NCBI GenBank assembly: GCA_965224235.1
Contig: CBDCYP010000001.1
Coordinates: 310,001-374,000 of the forward strand
Source: G958295935 sp965224235
GTDB taxonomy: Bacteria > Chloroflexota > Dehalococcoidia > Lucifugimonadales > Lucifugimonadaceae
Length of the DNA: 64,000 bases
Direction: 5' to 3'
A program made the translations under genes and the position numbers. Numbering within the stretch: the first letter of the stretch is position 1; every line of letters starts with the position of its first letter. Shown here piece after piece: positions 16,997 to 25,525 of the stretch. The notes beneath the pieces were generated by a model that saw nothing but the letters and a program-made list of their open reading frames with translations, was not told the DNA's origin and ran no database searches.

Positions 16997-18079
16997 CTAA
17001 CCCTGAGTTACATGCCCATCGGGCGACACTCGCTCGACCGCGCCTGCGCCTGTGAACGCTCCGGCCGTGATCGACACTCTCACCGTCTCACCTGGCCCGA
17101 AGGAGCGCGCTGAGCCGTTCTCCTGAGCCTGCTCCAGCCCGCCGTTATGCATACTCGTGCACGGTTCCAGGCCCACGTTGTAGGAGCGTCCGTACCACGG
17201 ATATCCCCAGCCGCCGCCAAGGTTTCGCCAAAACCACAGGTACTGGAACACGTCTGATGGGTAAGAAACCGCCCAACCCACGTTTGTCTCCTCGTTCAGC
17301 ACGGCATACCAACCCTCATCCATGCCGGCCATGTAAGCCATGTCAAGGGTCCGGTCATCCTTCGACGGGATACGCGAGAAGTCGAGCTCCGACCCATCTG
17401 CCTGTAACGCCATCGGCCAATCCGACTCTGCCCCGTTCTTAAGGACCGAGGAATCGGCTGTCGGCACGGGGTGATTTATGATCCTGCAATCGGGCACGTA
17501 TAACCGACACCTGTCCGAAAGAAACGGCGGGCCAATCGCTATGTGCTCAAGCCAGACGCAATCCAGCGATTCCTCTCCCTCGTTAGTCACCGACTCGTCC
17601 AGATAGAGCGTCGAACTGCCCGCCCTGATGGTCAGCGTCTTCTCGGCGCTAAACGGCATCCTCACGCCCCGCGCGCTGAACCGCACGCTGATCGTGTCTA
17701 CCGAGTCCTCGACTACGACCGCGTCCCACGGCATCGTGTTCAATTCACCGTGCAGCCCCATCTCGGCGCCGTACACCTCGTCGGGGTAGCCACCGTGCGG
17801 AACAACCGTCTGCCAGCCGCCCTCATAAAGGTCCAACCACGGGCCGACCGGCCAGCCGGAATGGGGAGTGAACAACTTGGGATCGCGAACGCCCCACGGC
17901 GAACGCCACATGAACTCGGTATCCGTCAGCTTGTGAACAAAGCTGTAGACGTCGGCGCCCTTGTCTGCGAGCACGACCACTCTTATGAATTCGTTTTCGA
18001 GGACGACGGTCTTCAAGCCCCTGTATGTCCACGCGTCTGACACCCTGCAGCCGTTTGTTCGTTCGTCGTTATAGTGCAT
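16997..18079 (-). CDS. DUF4432 family aldose-epimerase-like protein (copy 1)
   Basis: A 360-residue beta-sandwich protein of the galactose-mutarotase-like superfamily, DUF4432 type. Residues 1-60 carry NGCRVSDAWTYRGLKTVVLEN and VLADKGADVYSFVHK. Around 90-105 is the GGWQTVVPHGGYP motif typical of the family, with candidate sugar-binding His and Glu residues (GAEMGLHGE, WLEHIAIGPPF). The C-terminal NVGLEPCTSMHNGG matches the mutarotase catalytic Glu region. It is probably an epimerase or isomerase for a sugar or sugar acid. A close paralog lies at 22.3 kb. It sits between the Zn-alcohol dehydrogenase (81 nt upstream) and the amidohydrolase. The start ATG has GGCGAG upstream. Confidence 0.8.
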   Translation of the reverse strand: MHYNDERTNGCRVSDAWTYRGLKTVVLENEFIRVVVLADKGADVYSFVHKLTDTEFMWRSPWGVRDPKLFTPHSGWPVGPWLDLYEGGWQTVVPHGGYPDEVYGAEMGLHGELNTMPWDAVVVEDSVDTISVRFSARGVRMPFSAEKTLTIRAGSSTLYLDESVTNEGEESLDCVWLEHIAIGPPFLSDRCRLYVPDCRIINHPVPTADSSVLKNGAESDWPMALQADGSELDFSRIPSKDDRTLDMAYMAGMDEGWYAVLNEETNVGWAVSYPSDVFQYLWFWRNLGGGWGYPWYGRSYNVGLEPCTSMHNGGLEQAQENGSARSFGPGETVRVSITAGAFTGAGAVERVSPDGHVTQG

Positions 18080-18160
18080 GTAAATTCTCGCCTTGTCCGA
18101 TACGCAAACCTAAAGGTTTTGGCGTTTTAATTTGTCGTAATTACAGTTGCAGGGCCGTTT

Positions 18161-19219
18161 TCACTCCCCCGGATGAACGACGATCCTGAACACGTCCTTG
18201 CCAGGCGCGATCATCTTCTCGAACCCGTCTTCAAGCGCCCTCGACAGAGGGATTACTGAAGACACGAGCGGCCCTGTCTTGATCTTGCCGCGCGCAATAA
18301 GATCGACCGTCAACTTCATGTCTCCGGGCGACGAGGCGACCGATCCAATCACAGTCTTCTCCACGCCCACGATATCGTTGAAATCCACCCGCGGAGTGGC
18401 CGAGTAGATGCCCACAAGGACAACTGTTCCGCCCCGCCTGCACCATTTGATCGCCTGAACTGGAGTATCGGCCGCGCCGGCTGTCTCCGCGACTATGTCC
18501 GGCCCAACTCCGTCGGTCAGTTCCAGCAAGGTCGCGGCAACGTCGTTCGCCCTAGCGTCGATCGTCACGTCTGCAGACAGGTCCCTGGCCATCTTCAGGC
18601 TCTGTTGGCGTACGTCGACCGCTATGACCCTCGCTCCTGCCGCGGCAAACGCCTGAACGGTCATCAACCCCACCGTGCCGCAGCCCAGAACGCACACCGT
18701 GTCACCCGGTTTCACCCCGGACCGTCTCGCGGCGTGCACGCCTACCATTGCCGGCTCGGTCAACGGGGCCGCTACGTCCGGAATGGAGTCCGGCAGGCGA
18801 ACGATCATGTCGGCAGGCCACGTCATGTACTCGGCCAAGCCGCCGTCGGCCGAAAGACCGGCTACGGCCATGTTCGGACACACCGCCTGTTGCGAACGGG
18901 TACACCAGAAACACGAACCGCACGTGCGAACGTTGTTCACCACCACCCGTTCGCCGACCGACCAGTCGTCGACGCCCTGCCCTACACCGTCTATAACGCC
19001 GCTGATCTCATGCCCCATAACCAGAGGCGCAGACCTGCCTGAAAGCGGGTTCGGCGACCCGTATTGGACCCACATCGGGCCGTATTGCCACTCCTCGATG
19101 TCGGTCGCGCAGATACTCGTATACCTGCATCTCACACGCACTTCTCCCGGTCCGGGCGAAGGATCAGGTATTTCCTCCAGGCGGAGGTCTTTGTTCCCGT
19201 GGTAACGGAGCGCCAGCAT
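18161..19219 (-). CDS. Zinc-binding medium-chain alcohol/polyol dehydrogenase
   Basis: MDR-superfamily dehydrogenase of 352 residues, sorbitol/threonine dehydrogenase-like. The catalytic zinc site is CATDIEEW near residue 37 with GHEISGVIDGVGQGV near 70. The structural zinc loop is CGSCFWCTRSQQAVC near 97-111. The Rossmann motif is VCVLGCGTVGLMTVQAFAAAGARVIAVD near 170-200. Such enzymes oxidise secondary hydroxyls of sugars or polyols with NAD(P). It is the first gene of a minus-strand operon with a DUF4432 protein and an amidohydrolase, consistent with sugar oxidation followed by isomerisation and ring or lactone hydrolysis. The substrate cannot be read from sequence. Confidence 0.9.
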   Translation of the reverse strand: MLALRYHGNKDLRLEEIPDPSPGPGEVRVRCRYTSICATDIEEWQYGPMWVQYGSPNPLSGRSAPLVMGHEISGVIDGVGQGVDDWSVGERVVVNNVRTCGSCFWCTRSQQAVCPNMAVAGLSADGGLAEYMTWPADMIVRLPDSIPDVAAPLTEPAMVGVHAARRSGVKPGDTVCVLGCGTVGLMTVQAFAAAGARVIAVDVRQQSLKMARDLSADVTIDARANDVAATLLELTDGVGPDIVAETAGAADTPVQAIKWCRRGGTVVLVGIYSATPRVDFNDIVGVEKTVIGSVASSPGDMKLTVDLIARGKIKTGPLVSSVIPLSRALEDGFEKMIAPGKDVFRIVVHPGE

Positions 19220-19398
19220 GTCGTTGTCCGATCATTCGAGTGAAGTGGCCCTAGGCGCGGCATTCTTGCACGCCGGCAAGTGCCGGGCAACCGAATCGCC
19301 CCGGAATGCCAGCGATTCTTGACAGCCCCCGGTGGTGCTAGCATTTGCCGACGACGCGTGACCAACGAACCTGCCCGGCGCGCAGCGAAAGCGAGTCG

Positions 19399-19980
19399 AT
19401 GCCAAAAATCTGTAATTTTGTCGAGTGCGACGAATCAATCCCTTCGAATCACTACCTGTGCATGCCTCATTGGGAGCAAGAAAAAGACCTTGAAATCGAT
19501 GAGTGCAGCAACTGCGGCCAGTTCAAGCCGTCCCAATACGAACTTTGCCTGACCTGTAAACGGAAGCTTTCACGCACCAACGCAAGGCCCAAACGGACAC
19601 CGCGCAAGACCTCAGTTGCCGAATCAAAACCCGAATACGTTGTCGACGCACCAGACCCGCGACCGCGCAAGGACGCCGAAACCGATGTTTTCTACGTCTA
19701 CTTGCTGCACCTGAAAGGCGGGAAATACTATGCCGGCCAGACCAATGATCTTGGCTCGCGATATATGGAGCACGTCACTGATAAAACCAAATCCACCAGA
19801 GGCAAGAATCCCAAATTGGCGTGGTTTTCCAGGGTCCGTACCCGCGAAGAGGCAAGGGAATACGAGAAATACCTGAAAAAAGTGTGTAAAGACAACGAAC
19901 GCGCCATCACCAAGATGGTTAACGAATTCCTCGTTCTAATCAAAGACGTCCACGACCCAAAAAAAACACCTATCGCCTGA
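19399..19980 (+). CDS. GIY-YIG nuclease domain protein with two N-terminal zinc knuckles
   Basis: A 193-residue protein with an unusual layout. Residues 1-55 hold two Cys/His clusters: C5, C10, C21, H24 (H18 also nearby) and the cleaner C36-x2-C39, C50-x2-C53. A basic, proline-rich linker follows (56-95). Residues about 97-175 form a URI/GIY-YIG domain beginning FYVYLLHLKGGKYYAGQTND, with the catalytic-type Arg in LGSRYMEH and a Glu-rich helix REYEKYLKK. Single-domain URI proteins are common, but zinc-knuckle fusions are less so. The ATG at 19399 is chosen because the 18 codons before it look non-coding. The dehydratase gene starts 17 nt after the stop with its own GGAGG. DNA binding and cleavage are inferred. 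Confidence 0.75.
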   Translation: MPKICNFVECDESIPSNHYLCMPHWEQEKDLEIDECSNCGQFKPSQYELCLTCKRKLSRTNARPKRTPRKTSVAESKPEYVVDAPDPRPRKDAETDVFYVYLLHLKGGKYYAGQTNDLGSRYMEHVTDKTKSTRGKNPKLAWFSRVRTREEAREYEKYLKKVCKDNERAITKMVNEFLVLIKDVHDPKKTPIA

Positions 19981-19997
19981 CCCCGGAGGAGCCCCAT

Positions 19998-21173
19998 ATG
20001 AAAACCGGACCGTTCATCACGAGCGTCGAGTACACGGCGTACGAGTTCACTGCCCACAACCTCGGCAAGGACTACAACACCTTCAATATGGTCTACGAAC
20101 CTGACGGCCGGCTGACCCAGGCAGGCGGGATCATTCAGATCCACACCGATCAGGGCATCACAGGCGAGTATCCGATCGCTGGCGGCCCGACCCGTGAGCA
20201 GGTGGCCATTGGCGCCCAGTACCTAATCGGAAAAGACGTGACCGCCCGCGAGAAGATCTACAACGACCTCAAACGCGGCCTCCGCCACTACGACATGACC
20301 GGTGTCGGCGTGATCGACATCTGCCTGTGGGACATAATGGGCAAAATGTACGACGAACCCCTGTACCGCCTGCTTGGCGGCGCCCGCCGGCCACTCCCGG
20401 CGTACGCCTCGACCCTGCATGGTGACGAAAACGGAGGGCTGTCCAATCCTGCCCAGTTCGCAGATTTCGCGGTCCAGTGCCAGGAGATGGGCTACCCAGC
20501 CTTCAAAATCCATGGATGGGGACTCGCCGCGGAAAACATACAGCGAGAGATCGACAACGTCCTCGCCGTGCGCGAGGCGGTAGGCGACAAGATGGCGTTG
20601 ATGATCGATCCGGCGTGCGAGATCGAAAACTTCGCCCAGGCGTTGGCGGTCGGCCGGGCCTGCGATGAAGCTGACTTCTTCTGGTACGAGGACCCCTTCA
20701 AGGACGGCGGCGTTTCGACTTACGCACATCGAAAACTTCGCCAGATGATAAAGACGCCCATACTGCAGACCGAGCACATCCGGCTGCTTGAGCAACACGT
20801 GAACTTCCTGCTGCAAGAGGCTACCGACTACGTGAGGGCCGGCGCACACGAGGACGGCGGCATTACCGGCGCGATGAAGATCGCCCACGCCTCCGAAGGG
20901 TTCGGGCTCGACGTAGAGCTACACGGCCCGGGTCCGGTTCACCGCCACGTGATGTCCTCGATACGGAACACCAACTACTACGAACTCGGCCTGATCCACC
21001 CCAACGTCAAGTCGACGCGACACCCCGTTTACGCTGACTACAACGACGACCTCGACGGTATCGACAGCGACGGCAACGTGTTCGCGCCTGTGGGGCCGGG
21101 GATCGGTGTCCCAATCGATTGGAATTGGGTCAAGGCCCACCAGACCGGTCATGTGACCATGGCCGAGGCGTAA
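19998..21173 (+). CDS. Enolase-superfamily (mandelate racemase/muconate lactonising) dehydratase 1
   Basis: A 391-residue member of the mandelate racemase-like enolase subgroup, whose members abstract the alpha-proton of a carboxylate and often dehydrate acid sugars. The N-terminal capping domain runs to about 130. The barrel carries the base motif K170-I-H172 (AFKIHGWG) and the Mg ligands D204 (MIDP), E231 (WYEDP) and E259 (LQTEH). A late His in VELHGPGPVHRH could be the second base. The ATG is preceded by GGAGGAGCCCCAT, a strong ribosome site. The zinc-knuckle GIY-YIG gene ends 17 nt upstream and may share its transcript. It is likely an acid-sugar dehydratase; the substrate is unknown. Confidence 0.88.
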   Translation: MKTGPFITSVEYTAYEFTAHNLGKDYNTFNMVYEPDGRLTQAGGIIQIHTDQGITGEYPIAGGPTREQVAIGAQYLIGKDVTAREKIYNDLKRGLRHYDMTGVGVIDICLWDIMGKMYDEPLYRLLGGARRPLPAYASTLHGDENGGLSNPAQFADFAVQCQEMGYPAFKIHGWGLAAENIQREIDNVLAVREAVGDKMALMIDPACEIENFAQALAVGRACDEADFFWYEDPFKDGGVSTYAHRKLRQMIKTPILQTEHIRLLEQHVNFLLQEATDYVRAGAHEDGGITGAMKIAHASEGFGLDVELHGPGPVHRHVMSSIRNTNYYELGLIHPNVKSTRHPVYADYNDDLDGIDSDGNVFAPVGPGIGVPIDWNWVKAHQTGHVTMAEA

Positions 21174-21209
21174 CGAACGACTTTTCCCCTGGTAGCTCCC
21201 TACCGCCAT

Positions 21210-21396
21210 CCCCGGCAAAACCCGCAACCCGACCACACACCCATCATCCCCGGCGCACCCCGGAACCCTCCTCCCACCAACAACCGGCGTAGGGGCGTCG
21301 GTGTGTGGGCATCCACACCCGTCATCCCCGACCCCTATCAGGGATCTCCGCGTAACTCCCTCTCCAGGCGGGAGAGGGCCGGGGTGAGGGCCCATC
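21210..21396 (+). repeat. Dispersed GC-rich repeat, copy A
   Basis: Contains several 'catccccgg' type segments and ends in a block reading CCGCGTAACTCCCTCT, then GGGAGAGGGCCGGGGTGAGG. The same block recurs at 22100-22245 with few changes. Similar 'GGAGAGGGCCGGGGTGAGGG' intergenic repeats are common in many bacterial genomes. No protein is encoded. Confidence 0.6.
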
Positions 21397-22028
21397 ACAA
21401 ACATCCGTGACAAACCCTCATTTACAAACCAGAACACACGTTCTAATATCAACCTAAGTCGTTTCGATAAACGATGTCCATGCCAACCAACCCCATCGGA
21501 ATGTAACGGGGGACAACTCTGGCCAGCGTCGAGGTAAACCTCACCTCGTGTTAAAGCCCGTTACAACTGAGAAAGGACGCGCCTCCTTTGGAAGAGGGCG
21601 CGGGTGAAATACGGATTCCCACGCCCCCGGCTGCGCAGCCGATTGGGGAAGGGAACGACTTTGACATGCCGCCTACGTAGGCGTGGCGGCCAACCCTGGC
21701 CTTGGTGGCCCGGGGCCCGTTAAAGGTCGCACGTGAGTGTGACTCAGGGATGCGACCGGAGTTCGCCTCGGAGAACAAGCCGAAAACCGGAAGCAACGCG
21801 TCTGTTTCATTGCCCGAACGCGCCCAATTCAACCGGGGCGCGGGTGAAGAGCCGAAATATCGTCTTCTCATGCGGCCTTACGGCCGTCTGTAACTGGCGG
21901 GTAGTTACCGCCATACCGTGCGCTTGTCACACGGTCCGGAAGAAGACAACAGAGGAAAACCTCCTTCCAAACAAACCGCCTCTCGGCTTCAGCCGGTCAC
22001 GGTTACGTCCACAGAGACACTGTCAACC

Positions 22029-22061
22029 GAAGCAACCCCGGAACACCACCGGGGTTGCTTC
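22029..22061 (+). other. Perfect hairpin, 13-bp stem and 7-nt loop
   Basis: GAAGCAACCCCGG at 22029-22041 pairs exactly with CCGGGGTTGCTTC at 22049-22061. It could stop transcripts entering from the dehydratase gene or be a repeat-associated stem, but no T-tract follows. Confidence 0.5.
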
Positions 22062-22099
22062 AACGCGCCAAAATTACCCCTGACCACCAACCATACACC

Positions 22100-22245
22100 C
22101 CGTCACCCCAGGCAAAAGCCGTAACCCACCCCCCGTCATCCCCGGCAAAGGCCGGAACTCACCACACACCCGTCATACCCAACCCCGATCGGGGACCTCC
22201 GCGTAACCCCCTCTACCGTGGGAGAGGGCCGGGGTGAGGGCCCAC
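22100..22245 (+). repeat. Dispersed GC-rich repeat, copy B
   Basis: Second copy of the repeat at 21.2-21.4 kb, with 'cgtcatccccggcaaaggcc' phrases, an internal CCCCGATCGGGGA palindrome, then CCGCGTAACCCCCTCT and GGGAGAGGGCCGGGGTGAGG. It lies directly downstream of the second DUF4432 gene. Confidence 0.6.
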
Positions 22246-22264
22246 CAATAAAACCGGGCCCGGC

Positions 22265-23353
22265 CTATCCGCCGCTTACCGTGACCGTGCCATCCGGCGA
22301 TATCGAATCGACGCCCGAAGTGGACTCGTAGGCAATTGCCGTCATCTTCGCCGTGCGAGTCTCGCCAGCTTCCAGCGTGAAGGAGGTCTTGTCGCTTCCG
22401 GGCGGTAAGGGCAAGCCGCTCGGCATGCTCGAAAACGGCTCCAGACCCACGTTGTAGGCACGCTTGTACCAGGGGTAGCCGCCCCTGCCACCGAACACCT
22501 GCCAGTACCAGATGTACTCGAACACCGACTTGGGAAATACAAACCCGAACCCGACTCCCCTGTCCGGGTCGGTCACGGCGTACCAGCCGTCACTCAAGCC
22601 GTGAAATACTGCAAGGTCTTCGAGCCGTTCGCTTCTATCGGGAAACGCACGAAGATCGACCGTCCCCCCGCCTGCGGCCGGGCTCGTCGGCCACTTGCCT
22701 CGCCCTTCTGCTTCCATGCGACTCCCAATCGGCGAGCCGTCGCCCATGTTGTAGACCTCGCACCCGGGCAGATCCAGCCTGCAACCCGAGTTCAGGAACG
22801 GCGCGCCTAACGCAATGTGTTGCCCCCAAACGCACTCCGTCGGCTCCTCGGCCAGATTGGTAACCGACTCGGTGACCTTCAACGCCGCCGAACCCTCGTC
22901 AATCGTGAGGGTCTTCTCGATCCAATACGGTGTGCGGTACGTCTTGACCCGGAATCGGGCGCTCACCTGTTCCGGCGTGTCGGTCACAATCTGGCAGTCC
23001 CACGGCATCAGCGCCGACTCGTTGTGTTGCCCAATCTCTGCCCCCATGTACTCCCCGGGAAAGCCGCCTGTCGGCGCAATCGTCTGCCATCCGCCCTCGT
23101 ACATGTCGTGCCACACCCCTTCCGGCCATCCCGTGCTTGGAATAAACAATGAGGGATCGCGCACACTCCACGGCGTCCTCCACATGAAGTCCGTGTCGGT
23201 CGGTTTGTGAACAAACTCGAAAATATCGGCGCCCTTGTCCGCCAGCGCTGTCACACGGAGCAGCTCGTTCTCCATCACCACGGCTTTCAGACCTCTATAG
23301 GTCCAGGAATCCGATATTCGGCAACCGTTGGTACGTTCGTCCTGATAATGCAA
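22265..23353 (-). CDS. DUF4432 family aldose-epimerase-like protein (copy 2)
   Basis: A 362-residue paralog of the DUF4432 protein at 17-18 kb. The two align end to end: both start MHY-x-DERTNGCR, share SDxWTYRGLKxVVxEN, LADKGAD, FMWR, YEGGWQT and NVGLEP, and have equal length. The galactose-mutarotase-like fold and a sugar or sugar-acid isomerase role are inferred. The start is a TTG at 23353 with GGGAG about 8 nt upstream. It is monocistronic on the minus strand, flanked downstream by the repeat-rich gap and upstream by the divergent DMT transporter. The duplication within 5 kb suggests two related substrates or two steps of one pathway. Confidence 0.8.
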   Translation of the reverse strand: MHYQDERTNGCRISDSWTYRGLKAVVMENELLRVTALADKGADIFEFVHKPTDTDFMWRTPWSVRDPSLFIPSTGWPEGVWHDMYEGGWQTIAPTGGFPGEYMGAEIGQHNESALMPWDCQIVTDTPEQVSARFRVKTYRTPYWIEKTLTIDEGSAALKVTESVTNLAEEPTECVWGQHIALGAPFLNSGCRLDLPGCEVYNMGDGSPIGSRMEAEGRGKWPTSPAAGGGTVDLRAFPDRSERLEDLAVFHGLSDGWYAVTDPDRGVGFGFVFPKSVFEYIWYWQVFGGRGGYPWYKRAYNVGLEPFSSMPSGLPLPPGSDKTSFTLEAGETRTAKMTAIAYESTSGVDSISPDGTVTVSGG

Positions 23354-23507
23354 TTGGAGCGCTCCCGACTACTCAATAACGTGGGCCCGGCGGAAGTATA
23401 CCCAAGGCCGGGGCCATTGCCTTGCGTGGACGCGGGTGTGATTACATCGGCATCGGCCGGGAAGCTAACTGCCGCGTCCCGTAATTCGAAATGAGTCCAA
23501 ACCGCCC

Positions 23508-24386
23508 ATGACCGGCGCCGCAATAGTCCTCGTCCTCATGTCCTCCGTTGCCCACGCGACATGGAATCTGCTCGCCAAACGCGCCACCACTCCCGAGGTG
23601 TTCACCTGGTGGATGGCGGCTGCCGGCAGCGTTATCTTCACGCCGGTCGCCATCTACTATCTCGTCACGGACCCGCCGAATGCGGCCGGATGGGGATACG
23701 TCGCCGCAACCGTGGCCCTTCACACCGGCTACTTCTTCTCGCTCGGGCGGGCGTACAAGCACTCCGACCTCTCACTGGTCTACCCCGTCGCCAGGGGTCT
23801 CGGCATCGCCCTCATACCGATTCTGGGCATAACGGCCCTCGGGGAAACCGTGACCTGGCCGGCAGCCGTCGGCGCTGCCCTCATTGTGGGAGGCGTCCTG
23901 TCAGTCGGCGCCAGCGGCGGTCCGACGGGTGGGTCGATGCGACTGATCCGAAGGGCCATGAGCGACATAGGGGTCCGCTACGCGGCGGCCACCGGGCTGA
24001 TAATCGCCGCGTACTCGATAGTCGACAAGCAAGGTGTGCAGCACGTCCCCCCGCTTCTCTACATGTTCTGTCTATCGACCGGCGGTGGACTCGGAATGTT
24101 GGCCCTGATCTGGAGAAACTACTCTCCAGGGGACTTCGCCGCCGAGTTTCGCGCTCACCGTAAGGAAATCGTCCTTGGCGGAGTGCTTCAATTCACCGCA
24201 TACGGCCTGGTGCTAAGCGCCCTCCGCCTGTCTCCCGTCAGCTACGTCGGGCCGTTCAGGGAGATAGGCATTCTGATCGGAGTGGTGCTCGGCGTCTACG
24301 TCCTGAAAGAGCGGCCCACCAGAGCACGCGTTATCGGCGCAATCTTCATCGCCATCGGCGCAGCCGCCATAGCCCTGGCTCCCTGA
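23508..24386 (+). CDS. EamA/DMT family transporter
   Basis: A 292-residue membrane protein with about ten hydrophobic helices in two EamA halves. The first half begins VLVLMSSVAHATWNLLAKRA and includes FSLGRAYKHSDLSLVYPVARGLGIALIPILG. The second begins near residue 145 and ends with FREIGILIGVVLGVYVLKERPTRARVIGAIFIAIGAAAI, the typical end of an EamA repeat with the conserved Glu. Members export or import small metabolites such as amino acids, nucleosides or organic acids. Its place inside the catabolic region suggests traffic of a pathway metabolite, but direction and substrate are unknown. Confidence 0.88.
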   Translation: MTGAAIVLVLMSSVAHATWNLLAKRATTPEVFTWWMAAAGSVIFTPVAIYYLVTDPPNAAGWGYVAATVALHTGYFFSLGRAYKHSDLSLVYPVARGLGIALIPILGITALGETVTWPAAVGAALIVGGVLSVGASGGPTGGSMRLIRRAMSDIGVRYAAATGLIIAAYSIVDKQGVQHVPPLLYMFCLSTGGGLGMLALIWRNYSPGDFAAEFRAHRKEIVLGGVLQFTAYGLVLSALRLSPVSYVGPFREIGILIGVVLGVYVLKERPTRARVIGAIFIAIGAAAIALAP

Positions 24387-24404
24387 ACCAACCGGAAAAC
24401 AGCC

Positions 24405-24530
24405 AGCCGGCCCGTAGGGTCCCCGATCGGGTCGGGGAAGACGGGTGGCGGGGGCCATGGGATGACAGATGATGGCAGCCGTCACGCGGGATGACGGATG
24501 ACGGTAAGGGGTATGTGGGGATGACTGGTT
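24405..24530 (+). repeat. Dispersed repeat with TCCCCGA/TCGGGGA hairpin
   Basis: Between two convergent genes. It holds TCCCCGATCGGGTCGGGGA at 24420-24438, which forms a 7-bp stem, and 'gggatgaca' phrases downstream. A closely similar palindrome recurs at 47962-47983. It may act as a bidirectional transcription stop. Confidence 0.5.
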
Positions 24531-24534
24531 CCGG

Positions 24535-25428
24535 TCACACGAACATCGTGCGGCCGTACACCTCGTGCCCGATTCGTGCGGCCTCTTCGTTATATCCGCC
24601 GGGAATCGCTACACCCCACTCCTTTACGAATTCGTAGTTCTCCCTCAACGACTTCGTTGGGTCGTTCCAGGAACTGTAAAACTTCACCCCATGGCGGTCG
24701 CAGGCGGCCTTGACGGCCTCTCTGGCCATGTCCATGTCTTTCGGGTAAGGCGGGTCGTGGGCGTCAGCGTAGCCATACGACATGCCCATGTCACCTGGCC
24801 CCCATTCAGCGAAACCAATGCCCGGCACGGCCGCTATCTGATCTGCGTTCGCCATCCCTTCTTTGTCCTCGATCTTCAGGCCAAGCAGCAACTCGCCGTC
24901 TGGATTCAGAGGCCAAGGGTCTGCAAGCCGCATGTAATCGCCGGTCGAAAGGCCCCAGATGTCTGCCGGGGTTCCCTGGCCGCCTCCGCCCCGCTGCCCC
25001 TGCCCCAGACCGTTTCCAACGCCGAGCGTCTGCCATACGTACCGGACGCCCTCTACGAACGCCTGAACGGCTGAGGCCTGACGCGCGTGAGTGTGCAGCA
25101 CGCCCTGGACTCCGGCGGTCAGTACCTGCCTGATCTGCCACTGATTGGCGATCACCTCATCCCTGGTCCGGCAGTTCGAAGGCAGCGTGGAGATGACGCA
25201 GGGAATCCTGTGACCGCTCGGGGTCGGTCCGCCATCGGCCAGACCGAGCATGAACTGGTGCAGTCCGACAACGTCGAACGCCCCGTGCTCGAAATCGACA
25301 AGCAAGATGTCGGCGTATGTGCCGGCCATTTTCTTGCCGTTCTCGTAAGTCAGTTGCCCGGCGCTGGTCGGAAACACCGGTTGCCCGGCTTCAAGTAGTT
25401 CTATAGCGCGGTTGAGTCGTTTCGGCAT
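24535..25428 (-). CDS. HpcH/HpaI aldolase/citrate lyase family protein 1
   Basis: A 297-residue class II pyruvate-type aldolase of the HpcH/HpaI barrel. Family members cleave or form 2-keto-3-deoxy acids or related 4-hydroxy-2-oxo acids with a divalent metal. Visible are ILLVDFEHGAFDV (metal-site acid residues) near residue 41, GLKIEDKEGMANADQIAAVPGIGFAEWGPGDMGMSYG near 182-218 with the conserved Glu and Asp ligands, and a C-terminal block ending HEVYGRTMFV. A Gly/Gln-rich loop (about 140-152) is unusual. It is last in a minus-strand run HpaI-2, Ldh-type dehydrogenase, HpaI-1. It likely processes products of the nearby dehydratases. Confidence 0.85.
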   Translation of the reverse strand: MPKRLNRAIELLEAGQPVFPTSAGQLTYENGKKMAGTYADILLVDFEHGAFDVVGLHQFMLGLADGGPTPSGHRIPCVISTLPSNCRTRDEVIANQWQIRQVLTAGVQGVLHTHARQASAVQAFVEGVRYVWQTLGVGNGLGQGQRGGGGQGTPADIWGLSTGDYMRLADPWPLNPDGELLLGLKIEDKEGMANADQIAAVPGIGFAEWGPGDMGMSYGYADAHDPPYPKDMDMAREAVKAACDRHGVKFYSSWNDPTKSLRENYEFVKEWGVAIPGGYNEEAARIGHEVYGRTMFV

Positions 25429-25525
25429 GAGGTAAGCCCTTGTCCTGATTGCTAACGTTATAAAGTTCCGGCCGATTCTAACGAACCGGGGCTCTGTTCA
25501 CGCGGCCGGTTCGCGATCCATGGCG

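Larger units (their letters stand above)
21174..22264 (+). other. 1.1-kb intergenic stretch with dispersed repeats and hairpins, no supported gene
   Basis: I see no convincing coding region. Short frames here are low-complexity and lack ribosome sites. The stretch begins and ends with related GC-rich repeats (separate entries) and contains palindromes such as GCCTACGTAGGC near 21671. It also holds a 13-bp-stem perfect hairpin at 22029-22061 (GAAGCAACCCCGG, 7-nt loop, then the complement). That hairpin has no T-run on either side, so it is not a clear terminator. Confidence 0.6.

Noticed and set aside
22029..22061. Intrinsic terminator for the dehydratase gene.
   Set aside because: The stem is perfect, but it lies 850 bp past the stop and has no T-run on either side, so I list it only as a hairpin.
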